64,000 bases of DNA from Terriglobia bacterium (lineage in GTDB: Bacteria; Acidobacteriota; Terriglobia; Bryobacterales; Bryobacteraceae). The notes below the pieces were generated by a model, which worked only from the letters and a program-made list of their open reading frames with translations, did no database searches and had not been told where the DNA came from. Shown here in pieces: positions 52,392 to 60,261 of the stretch. Position 1 is the stretch's first letter. Every line of letters starts with the position of its first letter. The position numbers and the translations under genes are program-made. The stretch lies in the NCBI GenBank assembly GCA_020073445.1, contig JAIQFE010000031.1, positions 1 to 64,000 on the forward strand, in the 5' to 3' direction.

Positions 52392-54268
52392 GCTTTCGAA
52401 CGTGTTCTCAGAAATGCGAGGAACTCCTGGGTGTCGCGCGTATATCCGCTGCGGGCCAGAACGTTTTCATTGGCGTCGAGCAGAACGAACAAGGGCGTGG
52501 ACACGCTGGCGAACTTGGTGTCCTCCAGCCTGGCATTCTCTTCCGATGCCGTATCCGAGCCGTCGGTGTACAGCTCCACCAGCACCAAGTCCTTGGCGAT
52601 GTCGGCGATCTCCGGCCTCGGGAACATGTTGGCCTTCATCCAGTGGCAGTTCGTGCAGGCGTAGCCTGTGAAGGTCACCAGCACGAGCTTGTTTTCCTGG
52701 CGTCCACGATCGAGAGCGGCGCGGTAGTCATTCTTCATCCATTGGAGTCCGCCAGCCGTCGTGTTGTTTCCGCTCAGTCCGCCGGTTGCCGCGGGAACAT
52801 ATGCATCGAGTTCACCCAGCGGCGCGCCGAACATTCCCGGCAGCAGGCTGACGGCGAAAATCAGGAATAGCGCAGCGAAGGAGAGCCGTCCGATCCCGAG
52901 CTTGTCCTCGGCTTCGATCCCTTCCAGGCGCAGCAGCCCCAACAGGTACAAGCCGGCCATCGCGAACAGCACGAACCAAGCCGCCAGGAATCGTTCCCGT
53001 GTCAGAAGATTCGTTTGCAGCACTTGATCGATGTTGCTCAGATACTTGAGCATGACGGCGAGCAGGACAAAACCCATCACCACTTTGACCCGCGCCATCC
53101 AACCGCCGCTCTTGGGCAGTTTCTTCAGGTACGAGGGAAACGCGGCAAGAAAGAAGAACGGCGAGGCGAGACCGCTGGCAAACGCGGCCATGCCAATCAC
53201 CGGTTGGGCTCCCTGCGCCTGCACCGACGATGCCAGAAGCGGTCCCACGAAAGGTCCCACGCAGGCGAACGAGGTCAGCGAAAACGTCAGCCCCATCAGC
53301 AGCGTGCCGAAGTAGCCGCCACGCCGCGAAACGCTGTCGAGCTTGGTCAGCATGCTGGAGGGCAGGGTAATCTCGAACGCTCCCAGCAAGCTGATCGCAA
53401 AGATACCGAACACTCCGGCGATAAACGCGTTGACCCATGGATTGCCGCCGAGTTGCGAGATGCCGATCGGCCCGGCCAGGGCCGTCACGCCCAATCCTAA
53501 CGCGCAGAACAACACGACGATACCCAGCGAAAACACGAGGGCCTGCATGATCCCGCCGCGCTGGTTCAGGAAGAAGGAGACCGTGATGGGGATCATCGGG
53601 AAAACGCACGGCGTGAAGATCGCGGCGAGCCCGAATCCGAATGCCGTCAGCGCGAACGCCGCGAACCCTTGAGAGGACGCGGGCGTATTCTCTGCGGAGG
53701 CCGGAGGCAGAGCCTCCGATACAGGTGGTGCGCCGGGTTTTACTTCGGTATATCCCGGCGGAATGGCGAAGGCCGCGAGGTCTGGAGCAAACGCAGCCGC
53801 CGTCAGCTTGAAGGCCGCCGTCTTCGTCCTCGGGTTCAGGCACTGCTTGTCATCGCAAGCGCGATACCGCATCTGCGCGGTTAGCTCCACCGGTCCCGTC
53901 GCGTCCTTCTTGAGCGTCGCGGGGATCCAAAACTCGGCCTGGTTCGAGTACGTCTCGACCTCTACCTTGAAGTTCGGGTCCATGGTCCGAACCGGCTGCG
54001 GCTGGTAGACGGTGTAGGAATCGACGGCGGAGTTATCCGTGAGAGTGATCTTGGTTGGCAGCAGATTCTTCGGAATCGTCAGCGAATAAAGATGCCAGCC
54101 GGGTTCGATCTTGGCGGTCAGGTGCAGGGGCACGGTGGCGCCCGGTTTGGCGACTTCCGCGGTGGAAGTCATGGACCATTGGACCGGATCCAGGCGCGGT
54201 GCAGCGTCTTGCGCCAGCGCAACAGCAGAGACGCACGCAACCAACCCGGCGATCCGAAACAGTTTCAT
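52388..54268 (-). CDS. dsbD: Thiol:disulfide interchange protein DsbD-like
   Basis: 626 residues. Signal peptide; N-terminal DsbD-alpha-like domain (about 25-150) with [12 protein letters not shown]; eight-helix domain with the redox cysteines in [14 protein letters not shown] and [11 protein letters not shown]-terminal thioredoxin domain with CxxC Cys538-Cys541 ([10 protein letters not shown]). It moves reducing power from the cytoplasm to periplasmic disulfides. Starts in a 4-base overlap with plsX and ends in one with the M28 gene, so translation is coupled. Confidence 0.9.
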   Translation of the reverse strand: MKLFRIAGLVACVSAVALAQDAAPRLDPVQWSMTSTAEVAKPGATVPLHLTAKIEPGWHLYSLTIPKNLLPTKITLTDNSAVDSYTVYQPQPVRTMDPNFKVEVETYSNQAEFWIPATLKKDATGPVELTAQMRYRACDDKQCLNPRTKTAAFKLTAAAFAPDLAAFAIPPGYTEVKPGAPPVSEALPPASAENTPASSQGFAAFALTAFGFGLAAIFTPCVFPMIPITVSFFLNQRGGIMQALVFSLGIVVLFCALGLGVTALAGPIGISQLGGNPWVNAFIAGVFGIFAISLLGAFEITLPSSMLTKLDSVSRRGGYFGTLLMGLTFSLTSFACVGPFVGPLLASSVQAQGAQPVIGMAAFASGLASPFFFLAAFPSYLKKLPKSGGWMARVKVVMGFVLLAVMLKYLSNIDQVLQTNLLTRERFLAAWFVLFAMAGLYLLGLLRLEGIEAEDKLGIGRLSFAALFLIFAVSLLPGMFGAPLGELDAYVPAATGGLSGNNTTAGGLQWMKNDYRAALDRGRQENKLVLVTFTGYACTNCHWMKANMFPRPEIADIAKDLVLVELYTDGSDTASEENARLEDTKFASVSTPLFVLLDANENVLARSGYTRDTQEFLAFLRTRSKA

Positions 54269-55287
54269 TGCGCTGCTACTTTAGACGAAGCAGTACGGTC
54301 TAATTCTTCCTCTATTTTCTCATTTACGCGGCCCTGGGCGAATTCGGCCGCCACACGGATCGCGTTCTTGATGGCATTGGCGTTGGAGCGCCCGTGCGAG
54401 ATGGTGCAGACGCCTTTCACGCCTAGGAGCGGGGCACCGCCGTATTCCGAATAATCCAGGCGCTTCTTGAACTCGCGGTAAGCCTCGCGCGAAAGCAGCG
54501 ATCCGATTTTGCGGGTCATCGTGGCGCTGAGCGATTGGCGCAGCATGCTCACAAACATGTCCACCAGCCCCTCGCTGACCTTGAGGGCGACATTTCCGAT
54601 GAATCCGTCGCACACCACTACGTCCGCGATGCCGTTAAAGATGTCGCGCCCCTCGACGTTCCCGATGAAGTTGATAGGGAGGCTCTTCAGCAGCGGCAGG
54701 GCGGCGCGGGTGAGATCGTTGCCCTTGTGCTCTTCTTCGCCGATCGAAAGCAGCCCGACCCGTGGGCGGGAGTTATGAAAGATTGTTCGCGAGTAAATCT
54801 CGCCCATCACGGCAAACTGGGCCAGCATCTCCGGCTTGCAATCGACGTTGGCTCCGACGTCCAGCAGTACCACGGGCGATCCCGTAAGCGAGGGAAAAGC
54901 TCCCGCCAGCGCAGGCCGGGTCACGCCGCGGATTACGCCCTGGACGATCTTGGAGGTCGCCATCACCGCGCCGGTGTTGCCTGCGGAGACTACGCCGTCG
55001 GCGACGCCGTCCCGCACCAGGCGGCACGCCACGCGAATCGAGGAGTCCTTCTTGCCTTTGACAGCCTTCGCCGCCGAGTCCTCCATGGTGATGAACTCGC
55101 TGGCATGATGGACTTCGATCGGTAACCCGGCCGCTTGCGGATGGAGGGCCAGTTCCGCACGAATGACGTCCTCGAGGCCGACTAGAATTATGCCGATCTG
55201 AAGCTCTTCGGCTGCCCGAACCGCGCCTTCTACTTCGCGTTTGGGAGCGTTATCGCCCCCCATGGCGTCGACTGCGATCGTCAGCAT
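54265..55287 (-). CDS. plsX: Phosphate acyltransferase
   Basis: 340 residues. Converts acyl-ACP to acyl-phosphate in phospholipid synthesis. N-terminal [19 protein letters not shown], the [19 protein letters not shown] segment and [17 protein letters not shown] are typical. Length fits. It follows rpmF by 15 bases, the conserved yceD-rpmF-plsX order. The last residues (VNEKIEEEL...) form a charged tail. Confidence 0.96.
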   Translation of the reverse strand: MLTIAVDAMGGDNAPKREVEGAVRAAEELQIGIILVGLEDVIRAELALHPQAAGLPIEVHHASEFITMEDSAAKAVKGKKDSSIRVACRLVRDGVADGVVSAGNTGAVMATSKIVQGVIRGVTRPALAGAFPSLTGSPVVLLDVGANVDCKPEMLAQFAVMGEIYSRTIFHNSRPRVGLLSIGEEEHKGNDLTRAALPLLKSLPINFIGNVEGRDIFNGIADVVVCDGFIGNVALKVSEGLVDMFVSMLRQSLSATMTRKIGSLLSREAYREFKKRLDYSEYGGAPLLGVKGVCTISHGRSNANAIKNAIRVAAEFAQGRVNEKIEEELDRTASSKVAAQ

Positions 55288-55302
55288 GGACGCGCTCGTC
55301 GG

Positions 55303-55485
55303 CTACTCTTCGGCGACTTCGATAACTTCACGGCCCTTGTATTTTCCGCAGTGCGGGCAAACGCGATGCGGAAGCTTGGGCTCATGGCAGTTGGGGCACT
55401 GGGCCATCACGGTGCGGCGCAGGGAATCATGCGTCCGCCGGGCGGAGGTCCGCCGCTTGGAATGTCGTCGTTTAGGATTCGGCAT
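55303..55485 (-). CDS. rpmF: 50S ribosomal protein L32
   Basis: 60 residues. Basic N-terminus PNPKRRHSKRRTSARRTHD and a zinc ribbon with four Cys (CPNCHEPKLPHRVCPHCGKYKG). Length is normal. Because all four Cys are present, this is the zinc-binding form. One base after yceD, 15 before plsX. Confidence 0.97.
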   Translation of the reverse strand: MPNPKRRHSKRRTSARRTHDSLRRTVMAQCPNCHEPKLPHRVCPHCGKYKGREVIEVAEE

Positions 55486-55486
55486 G

Positions 55487-56008
55487 TTATTTTCTTAGCT
55501 CCTTGAGCGCTGCCCAGCGGTCGTCACCCGCGGTGGTCTGGCAGCGGCACTCATTTTGGTTGCGATTCTGCCCGCACACCGGACAGATCCCTTTGCAATT
55601 CTCGTTACACAGCTTCTGCATCGGGAGCGCTAGCAGTACGAACTCCCGCAGTACATCATTCAATTCCAGGCCATCGCCCTCGTAGAAGCCCATCTCGGCC
55701 TCACCGGCATCCAGGGTCTTTTCCTCGCCATACCCTTCTTCAACCGGGCGATAGTACAGCTCAAAACTCGAATCCACCGGGAACTCCGCCGGCTCCAGAC
55801 AGCGATCGCAGTCCGCCTGCAAACGGACTTGCACCTGCCCCTTCACCCGGATTTCCCCGAGCGAACCCATCACCAGCTCTGCCTGCCCGGACGCGTGAAG
55901 CGGGGCTGCCTGCTTCAGCTTCGGATCCAGAAACTCGATGGTTCCGGGGGGAAGCTCCACGTCGAAATGGGCGGGCTTCAGCTCCAGGTCTCGAACATGG
56001 ATAAACAC
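55487..56008 (-). CDS. yceD: YceD/DUF177 family protein
   Basis: 173 residues of DUF177, linked in many bacteria to rpmF and implicated in 23S rRNA accumulation. The C-terminus has the clustered cysteines NENCKGICPVCGQN...CRC. Start is GTG 56006-56008 with GGGAG seven bases upstream. First gene of the yceD-rpmF-plsX-dsbD-M28 operon. Confidence 0.9.
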   Translation of the reverse strand: MFIHVRDLELKPAHFDVELPPGTIEFLDPKLKQAAPLHASGQAELVMGSLGEIRVKGQVQVRLQADCDRCLEPAEFPVDSSFELYYRPVEEGYGEEKTLDAGEAEMGFYEGDGLELNDVLREFVLLALPMQKLCNENCKGICPVCGQNRNQNECRCQTTAGDDRWAALKELRK

Positions 56009-56042
56009 AGAGGTACTCCCTACCCGGATCGGGCAAAACCTT

Positions 56043-56048
56043 AGTATA
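56043..56048 (-). promoter_or_regulatory. Possible -10 element of the yceD-rpmF-plsX operon
   Basis: TATACT on the minus strand, inside CTGTTATACT (56043-56052), the same decamer as before ctpA (33836-33845). A TGTTTT 17 bases further upstream is a poor -35. Weak evidence. Confidence 0.35.
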
Positions 56049-56060
56049 ACAGGACTTCTG

Positions 56061-56627
56061 CTAGGAAAACAGCTCTGCCAGAGGCAAGCTAAAACCGGGC
56101 AGTAGCGCCGAAGTTACTGAATCCGTGCCAGTAAGCGCCTGTTCGGGCAGCTTGGGGCCGGTCCAAATCTCCACTGTCCGGTCTTCCGGCTGAACCAACC
56201 ATACTTCCTTGACGCCGGCTTGGAAGTACTGGCTCATCTTTCGATGAATCCTAGCTGGTGTCTCGCTGGGTGAAAGCACCTCGGCGGCGATATCGGGAAT
56301 GATATGGATTACTTTCGCATTCTGCAGTTCCGCCCTGTGGTCCCCGAGGATCACTGCGACGTCAGGCGCAAGACGGGTGGTCGGAGATAGCGCGTACAGA
56401 TTCTCGGAAACAAGCGCCTGTCCGATGCGATTCTTTCGAAAATAGAGCACCAGCTCAACGAGCAGATTCTGTAGGGCTTGGTTGTGTTGATACGCCGGCC
56501 TGGTCACTTCGATCAACTCCCCTTCGTCGAGTTCGTAGCGCTTATCTTCCTCGAACGGGTAGTTGTCGAATTCCTCCGCTGACAGGAGGATTTTCGCGGC
56601 GCCCATACGTTTAGTGTAATTCACCAT
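56061..56627 (-). CDS. Uma2-family (DUF820) PD-(D/E)XK nuclease-fold protein
   Basis: 188 residues. Uma2 pattern: YELDEGELIEVTRPAYQHNQALQNLL, LAPDVAVILGD, PDIAAEVLSPSETPARIHRKMSQYFQAGVKEVWLVQPEDRTVEIW, which contains the Asp/Glu/Lys nuclease core. Function is unknown in general; members are common in cyanobacteria and soil bacteria in many copies. Another start (ATG 56604-56606) is possible. Single gene beside a toxin-antitoxin pair. Confidence 0.85.
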   Translation of the reverse strand: MVNYTKRMGAAKILLSAEEFDNYPFEEDKRYELDEGELIEVTRPAYQHNQALQNLLVELVLYFRKNRIGQALVSENLYALSPTTRLAPDVAVILGDHRAELQNAKVIHIIPDIAAEVLSPSETPARIHRKMSQYFQAGVKEVWLVQPEDRTVEIWTGPKLPEQALTGTDSVTSALLPGFSLPLAELFS

Positions 56628-56663
56628 CAGCTTTGCAGAAACTCGTCCTTTAACACCTTCCGC

Positions 56664-56680
56664 CCGCCGGCCGACGGCGG
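56664..56680 (-). terminator. GC-rich hairpin after the mazF-like gene
   Basis: CCGCCG (56664-56669) and CGGCGG (56675-56680) form a perfect 6-bp stem with a 5-base loop, 16-30 bases past the toxin stop on the minus strand. No T-run, so weak evidence for termination. Confidence 0.3.
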
Positions 56681-56695
56681 CTTTGCGCCGCGTGA

Positions 56696-57043
56696 CTAGT
56701 CTAAATCGAGGGCGGCCCTTACACCGTTATCCACTTGGTCAAGGATGCCGGATGGCAACGCACCCAGCCGCTTGGTGAGTTTGCCGCGATCCAACGTCGT
56801 GATTTGGTGGCACACGGCTAGGCTCGGCTTTGCCAAACCCGCGACGTCCGCGGGAATCGGTACGGCTGTCGGCCCGCGCCCGCCTTGCGCGGCGGAGGTG
56901 GAAACGGGGACCACGATCACGGATCGCCATCCAGCCGCCTGGTTGAATCCATCGTTGGAGACAAGAATCACGGGCCGCCGCCCGCTCTGTTCCGATCCGG
57001 AGCGGGGAACCAGGTCCGCCCAATACACGTCGCCTCGTCTCAT
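56696..57043 (-). CDS. MazF/PemK-like toxin, mRNA endoribonuclease
   Basis: 115 residues. The family start MRRGDVYWADLVPRSGSEQSGRRPVILVSND gives the catalytic Arg region, and VIVVPVSTSAAQGGRGPTAVPI and LAVCHQITTLDRGKL follow. It would cut mRNA at short sites. Overlaps the antitoxin gene by 4 bases, as usual for such modules. Confidence 0.9.
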   Translation of the reverse strand: MRRGDVYWADLVPRSGSEQSGRRPVILVSNDGFNQAAGWRSVIVVPVSTSAAQGGRGPTAVPIPADVAGLAKPSLAVCHQITTLDRGKLTKRLGALPSGILDQVDNGVRAALDLD

Positions 57044-57285
57044 CTGCCGCGGAGCAGCTCTTCGACGGCTGCAGCTTCGAGTTCAGGATCGAGATCCAAA
57101 TGTGTGCCGGCCATTTTCGCCGCATATTCCGCGATCGCCCGGCGCGTGGCGGCTTTCTTGCGAGCCCGCAGCCAAACCGAGATCGCTTCCCTGGCGGCCG
57201 CTGTAGCTGGAATGCGCGCGCGTTCGGCTTCGGCGCGCAATTCCTCGTAAGTCCCCTCTGGCAAAGGCAGATGAAAGTTCTTCAT
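57040..57285 (-). CDS. MazE-type antitoxin (ribbon-helix-helix-like)
   Basis: 81 residues, charged and helical (NFHLPLPEGTYEELRAEAERARIPATAAAREAISVWLRARK). The N-terminal strand plus two helices suggests a ribbon-helix-helix DNA-binding fold; the C-terminal part (EYAAKMAGTHLDLDPE) would bind the toxin. No Shine-Dalgarno precedes the ATG; the start codon is inside a palindrome. Confidence 0.8.
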   Translation of the reverse strand: MKNFHLPLPEGTYEELRAEAERARIPATAAAREAISVWLRARKKAATRRAIAEYAAKMAGTHLDLDPELEAAAVEELLRGR

Positions 57286-57303
57286 GCCATCATATTATGG
57301 CAT
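57284..57303 (-). promoter_or_regulatory. Palindromic operator over the antitoxin start codon and -10 region
   Basis: A perfect 20-base inverted repeat ATGCCAT-CATATT-ATGGCAT overlaps the first two bases of the antitoxin ATG. The minus strand also carries TATTAT and CATAAT just upstream, so transcription probably begins within a few bases of the start codon (leaderless mRNA) and antitoxin binding here would repress it. Inference from sequence. Confidence 0.6.
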
Positions 57304-57322
57304 AATACATGCCACTGGATCG

Positions 57323-57342
57323 GCGACCCTCTAAGGGGTCGC
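57323..57342. other. Hairpin between the toxin-antitoxin and AAA genes
   Basis: GCGACCC (57323-57329) and GGGTCGC (57336-57342) form a perfect 7-bp stem with a 6-base loop, 20 bases upstream of the antitoxin palindrome. The remaining divergent region to 57575 shows no gene, tRNA or clear promoter; it contains AT-rich runs near 57552. Confidence 0.5.
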
Positions 57343-57575
57343 GCTTCCACACCTCGAGCACTTGATCGCTGGATTTTCAATTCGGCGGTCCCAACCGACG
57401 TTCGCCTGTTTTTCCAGGCTTTTCCTGCACTTGACGCCCCCACATGCTTGCTTCCGCGTCGCACCCTGCTATGACTGAGGATGCTCTGCCGATAAGTGAA
57501 TAGGTCCAAGCTTGGGTTCGTTTTGTACTGCGCGTGTCGGACCTTGTTCGTAAAAAAGCGCTAGAGTGAAAAAGC

Positions 57576-58406
57576 ATGATTGTTGAAATCGAAGGAGTTG
57601 CCTTGCATCTGGCGCATCCGGACGAGCTTACCGTCAACTGGGTCGGGCAGGACGAGGTCATGCGCCAGTTGCTGGCCGCCTGGCTGGTCATCGATCCCCA
57701 GGATCTTCCCATGAACCCGCGGCTGTTGGGGAAGCCGGGAGTGGGGAAGACCACGCTCGCCTATGCTGCCGCCAAACGGCTGGCCCGCGAAGTCTTCATC
57801 ATGCAGGCGACCGTCGATACCCGGCCGGAAGACTTGCTGGTCACCCCGGTGATCGAAGGCGAAGCCAAGTTGCGCTACGTTGCGTCGCCGCTGGTAACCG
57901 CGATGCTGCGCGGAGGCATCGTCATTCTGGACGAAGGCAACCGCATGAGCGAGAAGAGCTGGGCGAGTCTGGCTCCGCTGCTCGACACTCGCCGTTACGT
58001 GGAATCGATCGTCGCGGGGATCAAAATCAAGGCGCATCCGTTGTTCCGTCTGGTGGCGACCATGAATGACGACGCCAGCACTTTCGATCTTCCGGAATAC
58101 ATCCACTCCCGGCTGCAACCCCAGATCCTGATCGATTTTCCGGAGCGCGATGAGGAACTCGCGATCCTGCACGAGAATCTGCCGTTCGGGGACAGCCAGA
58201 TCCTCAGCTACGTCACCGACTTCCTGCAGCGCGCTCACGCCGCCGACGAACGCTACACCGCCCGCGACGGGATTAATATCGCGCGCTTCGCCATGAAGCT
58301 CTCGCATGGCTTCAACGGCACCATACAGGCAAACTTGGACCTGATGCGGACGGCCATCGTGCAGACTCTTGGAGAAGAGGCCCTGCGCTATGTCACTCGA
58401 AACTGA
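57576..58406 (+). CDS. MoxR-like AAA+ ATPase
   Basis: 276 residues. Walker A LGKPGVGKTT (51-60), Walker B GGIVILDE (Asp119, Glu120), sensor-1 RLVATMNDD near 157, and an arginine-rich YIHSRLQPQILIDFPERD near 172. The set fits MoxR-type ATPases that remodel partner proteins. The ATG at 57576 has only a weak ribosome binding site. It overlaps its neighbour by 17 bases in another frame; no von Willebrand A-domain gene, the common MoxR partner, is adjacent. Confidence 0.85.
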   Translation: MIVEIEGVALHLAHPDELTVNWVGQDEVMRQLLAAWLVIDPQDLPMNPRLLGKPGVGKTTLAYAAAKRLAREVFIMQATVDTRPEDLLVTPVIEGEAKLRYVASPLVTAMLRGGIVILDEGNRMSEKSWASLAPLLDTRRYVESIVAGIKIKAHPLFRLVATMNDDASTFDLPEYIHSRLQPQILIDFPERDEELAILHENLPFGDSQILSYVTDFLQRAHAADERYTARDGINIARFAMKLSHGFNGTIQANLDLMRTAIVQTLGEEALRYVTRN

Positions 58407-60222
58407 CATCAAGCTCGGAAGCCTGGAGCGCGGGAAGATGCGCTATTTCCCGGTAGTGCCGGGGCGCGTCGAATTCGCCGCCGCGCTGCGCCGCCTCCTG
58501 CTCGCCGAAAAACCGCAGATCGTCGCGGTGGAGCTGCCCGGATTCCTAGAACCCGCCTACAGGCGCGCGCTTCAGCGGCTGCCCGAAATGTCGGTCATCC
58601 TGTGCATGTCTTCTTCCAAAGAGGGCGACGACGACCGGCCGGTCTACGTTCCCGTCGAACCGGCCGATCCGTTCACCGAAGCCCTGCGCACGGCTGAGGA
58701 AATCGGGGCCGAGGTTATCTTTCTCGAACCCGATACGCAGGAACGTCCGCACCTGCACGATCAGTGTCCCGACACCTACGCCGTCCAGCGAATTGGCTTG
58801 GAGCGCTACATCGAAAGCTATCGGGTGTGGCCGCAGCAACGTACCGATGAAGTGTCGGCGCACGCCGCCGCCATGGCCTGGAAGTTACAGGGGGCCAATC
58901 CTGATGCACATACGCTCGTAGTGGTTTCCTTGAACTTGCTCGACGCATTGCTGGATGCGATGGAGACCCCGCAGGAAGCGCCTCCGCGCCGGCTGCTCCG
59001 GCCTGAGACCCAGTTGCTCAATCCGCATCCGGAAAGCCTGGCCGAGATCACTATCGAATATCCGTATTTGCAGGAACGCTACGAGTTCTTCCGGCTGGAT
59101 CTGGAGGGCGAAGCTCGTCTGGACAAGCCTCGGGTACAGCTCGACCTGCTGCGCGAGGCAGCGGTGAAGTACACCGAATCCACGGGAGAAAAGCTGACCC
59201 ACTGGCAGCGGCGGACCATTGGAAGATATACGCGGAATTTGGCTCACATCAGCGGCGATCTGGTCTCGAATGCCTACGATCTGGCCGTCGCTGCCCGCTC
59301 GGTGGTGGACGATAACTACGGCTGGGAAGTGTGGCAGATGGCCAACCGCTACTTGGCGCAGCAGGAAGTGTCTCCACTCGAAACCGTCCGGCTCACGGCG
59401 GGCGAGATCTGGCTCAACACCAAGCGCCTGCGCATCCGTCGGCGCCTCCCGCGTCCCAAGCAGCGCATGAAGCCTGCCGGGCTCAAGCCCCGCAAGAAAG
59501 AAAAATTTCCTGGCGAATGGGCCAAGCAAACTACGGGTGAAGCCATCTGCTCGTATCCGCCCGAGGATCTGGTGATCGAAGACTACGGCCGGTTCCTCAA
59601 GAAGAAGGCCAAGGCACTGCTTTCCGAGGAGCGCGTGCGCGTCGAGCCGTTTACCACCTCGATTCTGGACGGCATCGATATCCGCGAAACCATCCGCAAC
59701 TGGCACCTGCGCAAGATTTTTGTTCGCCAATCCGACCGGCTGGCGGGCGAAGTGGGTTCTGTGGTTGTCGTATTCGATGAGGATCGTGACGACCGGTATC
59801 AATACCTAACCACCTGGTTGGGCGAGCATCAGAACGAATCGGATATGGCGTTTTATTCCACCTACCCGTTCGACAACATCGTGGGTCCCGGGATCGGCCG
59901 CGCGGAGTACGGCGGGCTGCTGATGACGCTGCCACCGCGACGGCTATTCGACGTGTGGTCGGACACCGATTACGACTTCGCCGAGTCGAAGCCTGAACGG
60001 CTATTGCTGGCCGCGCTGGATTATTCGACCGAGCGCTTTGTCGTTTACGTGGCGCCCAAGCCGCCGCGTTCCGTGTTTCGCTCGATCGCCTCGCATCTGA
60101 ATCGCAAGATTCTGTACGTGCCGATCGGCCAGCTCTCGCCGACCAAGCTCAAGAAATTGCGCGTGGTGCACGTGCTCGACAGCTACGAGCGTCGCGAAGA
60201 AGCGAAAGACTATCTGTGGTAA
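58390..60222 (+). CDS. 610-residue protein of unknown function, partner of the MoxR-like ATPase
   Basis: No signal peptide or membrane helix. The N-terminal domain (about 20-200) has alternating strands and helices with KPQIVAVELPGFLEP near 41 and YVPVEPADPFTEALRTAEE; this recalls the TraB/ChaN/DUF5682-type fold, also found beside MoxR ATPases, but similarity is not certain. The middle is helical; a very basic linker (about 345-375) follows; the C-terminal 180 residues contain VVVVFDEDRDDRYQYL and a conserved-looking DYSTERFVVYVAPKPP. ATG 58390 is chosen over an in-frame start 21 bases earlier. Strong link to the ATPase by 17-base overlap. Confidence 0.75.
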   Translation: MSLETDIKLGSLERGKMRYFPVVPGRVEFAAALRRLLLAEKPQIVAVELPGFLEPAYRRALQRLPEMSVILCMSSSKEGDDDRPVYVPVEPADPFTEALRTAEEIGAEVIFLEPDTQERPHLHDQCPDTYAVQRIGLERYIESYRVWPQQRTDEVSAHAAAMAWKLQGANPDAHTLVVVSLNLLDALLDAMETPQEAPPRRLLRPETQLLNPHPESLAEITIEYPYLQERYEFFRLDLEGEARLDKPRVQLDLLREAAVKYTESTGEKLTHWQRRTIGRYTRNLAHISGDLVSNAYDLAVAARSVVDDNYGWEVWQMANRYLAQQEVSPLETVRLTAGEIWLNTKRLRIRRRLPRPKQRMKPAGLKPRKKEKFPGEWAKQTTGEAICSYPPEDLVIEDYGRFLKKKAKALLSEERVRVEPFTTSILDGIDIRETIRNWHLRKIFVRQSDRLAGEVGSVVVVFDEDRDDRYQYLTTWLGEHQNESDMAFYSTYPFDNIVGPGIGRAEYGGLLMTLPPRRLFDVWSDTDYDFAESKPERLLLAALDYSTERFVVYVAPKPPRSVFRSIASHLNRKILYVPIGQLSPTKLKKLRVVHVLDSYERREEAKDYLW

Positions 60223-60226
60223 AGAT

Positions 60227-60253
60227 GGGACCGGCGATAAGATTGCCGGTCCC
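60227..60253. terminator. Bidirectional terminator hairpin between the 610-aa gene and the TonB receptor
   Basis: GGGACCGGC (60227-60235) and GCCGGTCCC (60245-60253) form a perfect 9-bp GC-rich stem with a 9-base loop in the 39-base gap between convergent genes. On the plus strand TTTT follows at 60260-60263; on the minus strand ATCTTT follows. Confidence 0.8.
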
Positions 60254-60261
60254 TCTCAGTT

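Noticed and set aside
57304-57575. Possible tRNA or small RNA gene in the largest intergenic region
   Set aside because: Hairpins are present but no cloverleaf, no T-arm GGTTCGAATCC-like motif and no clear promoter or terminator pair.
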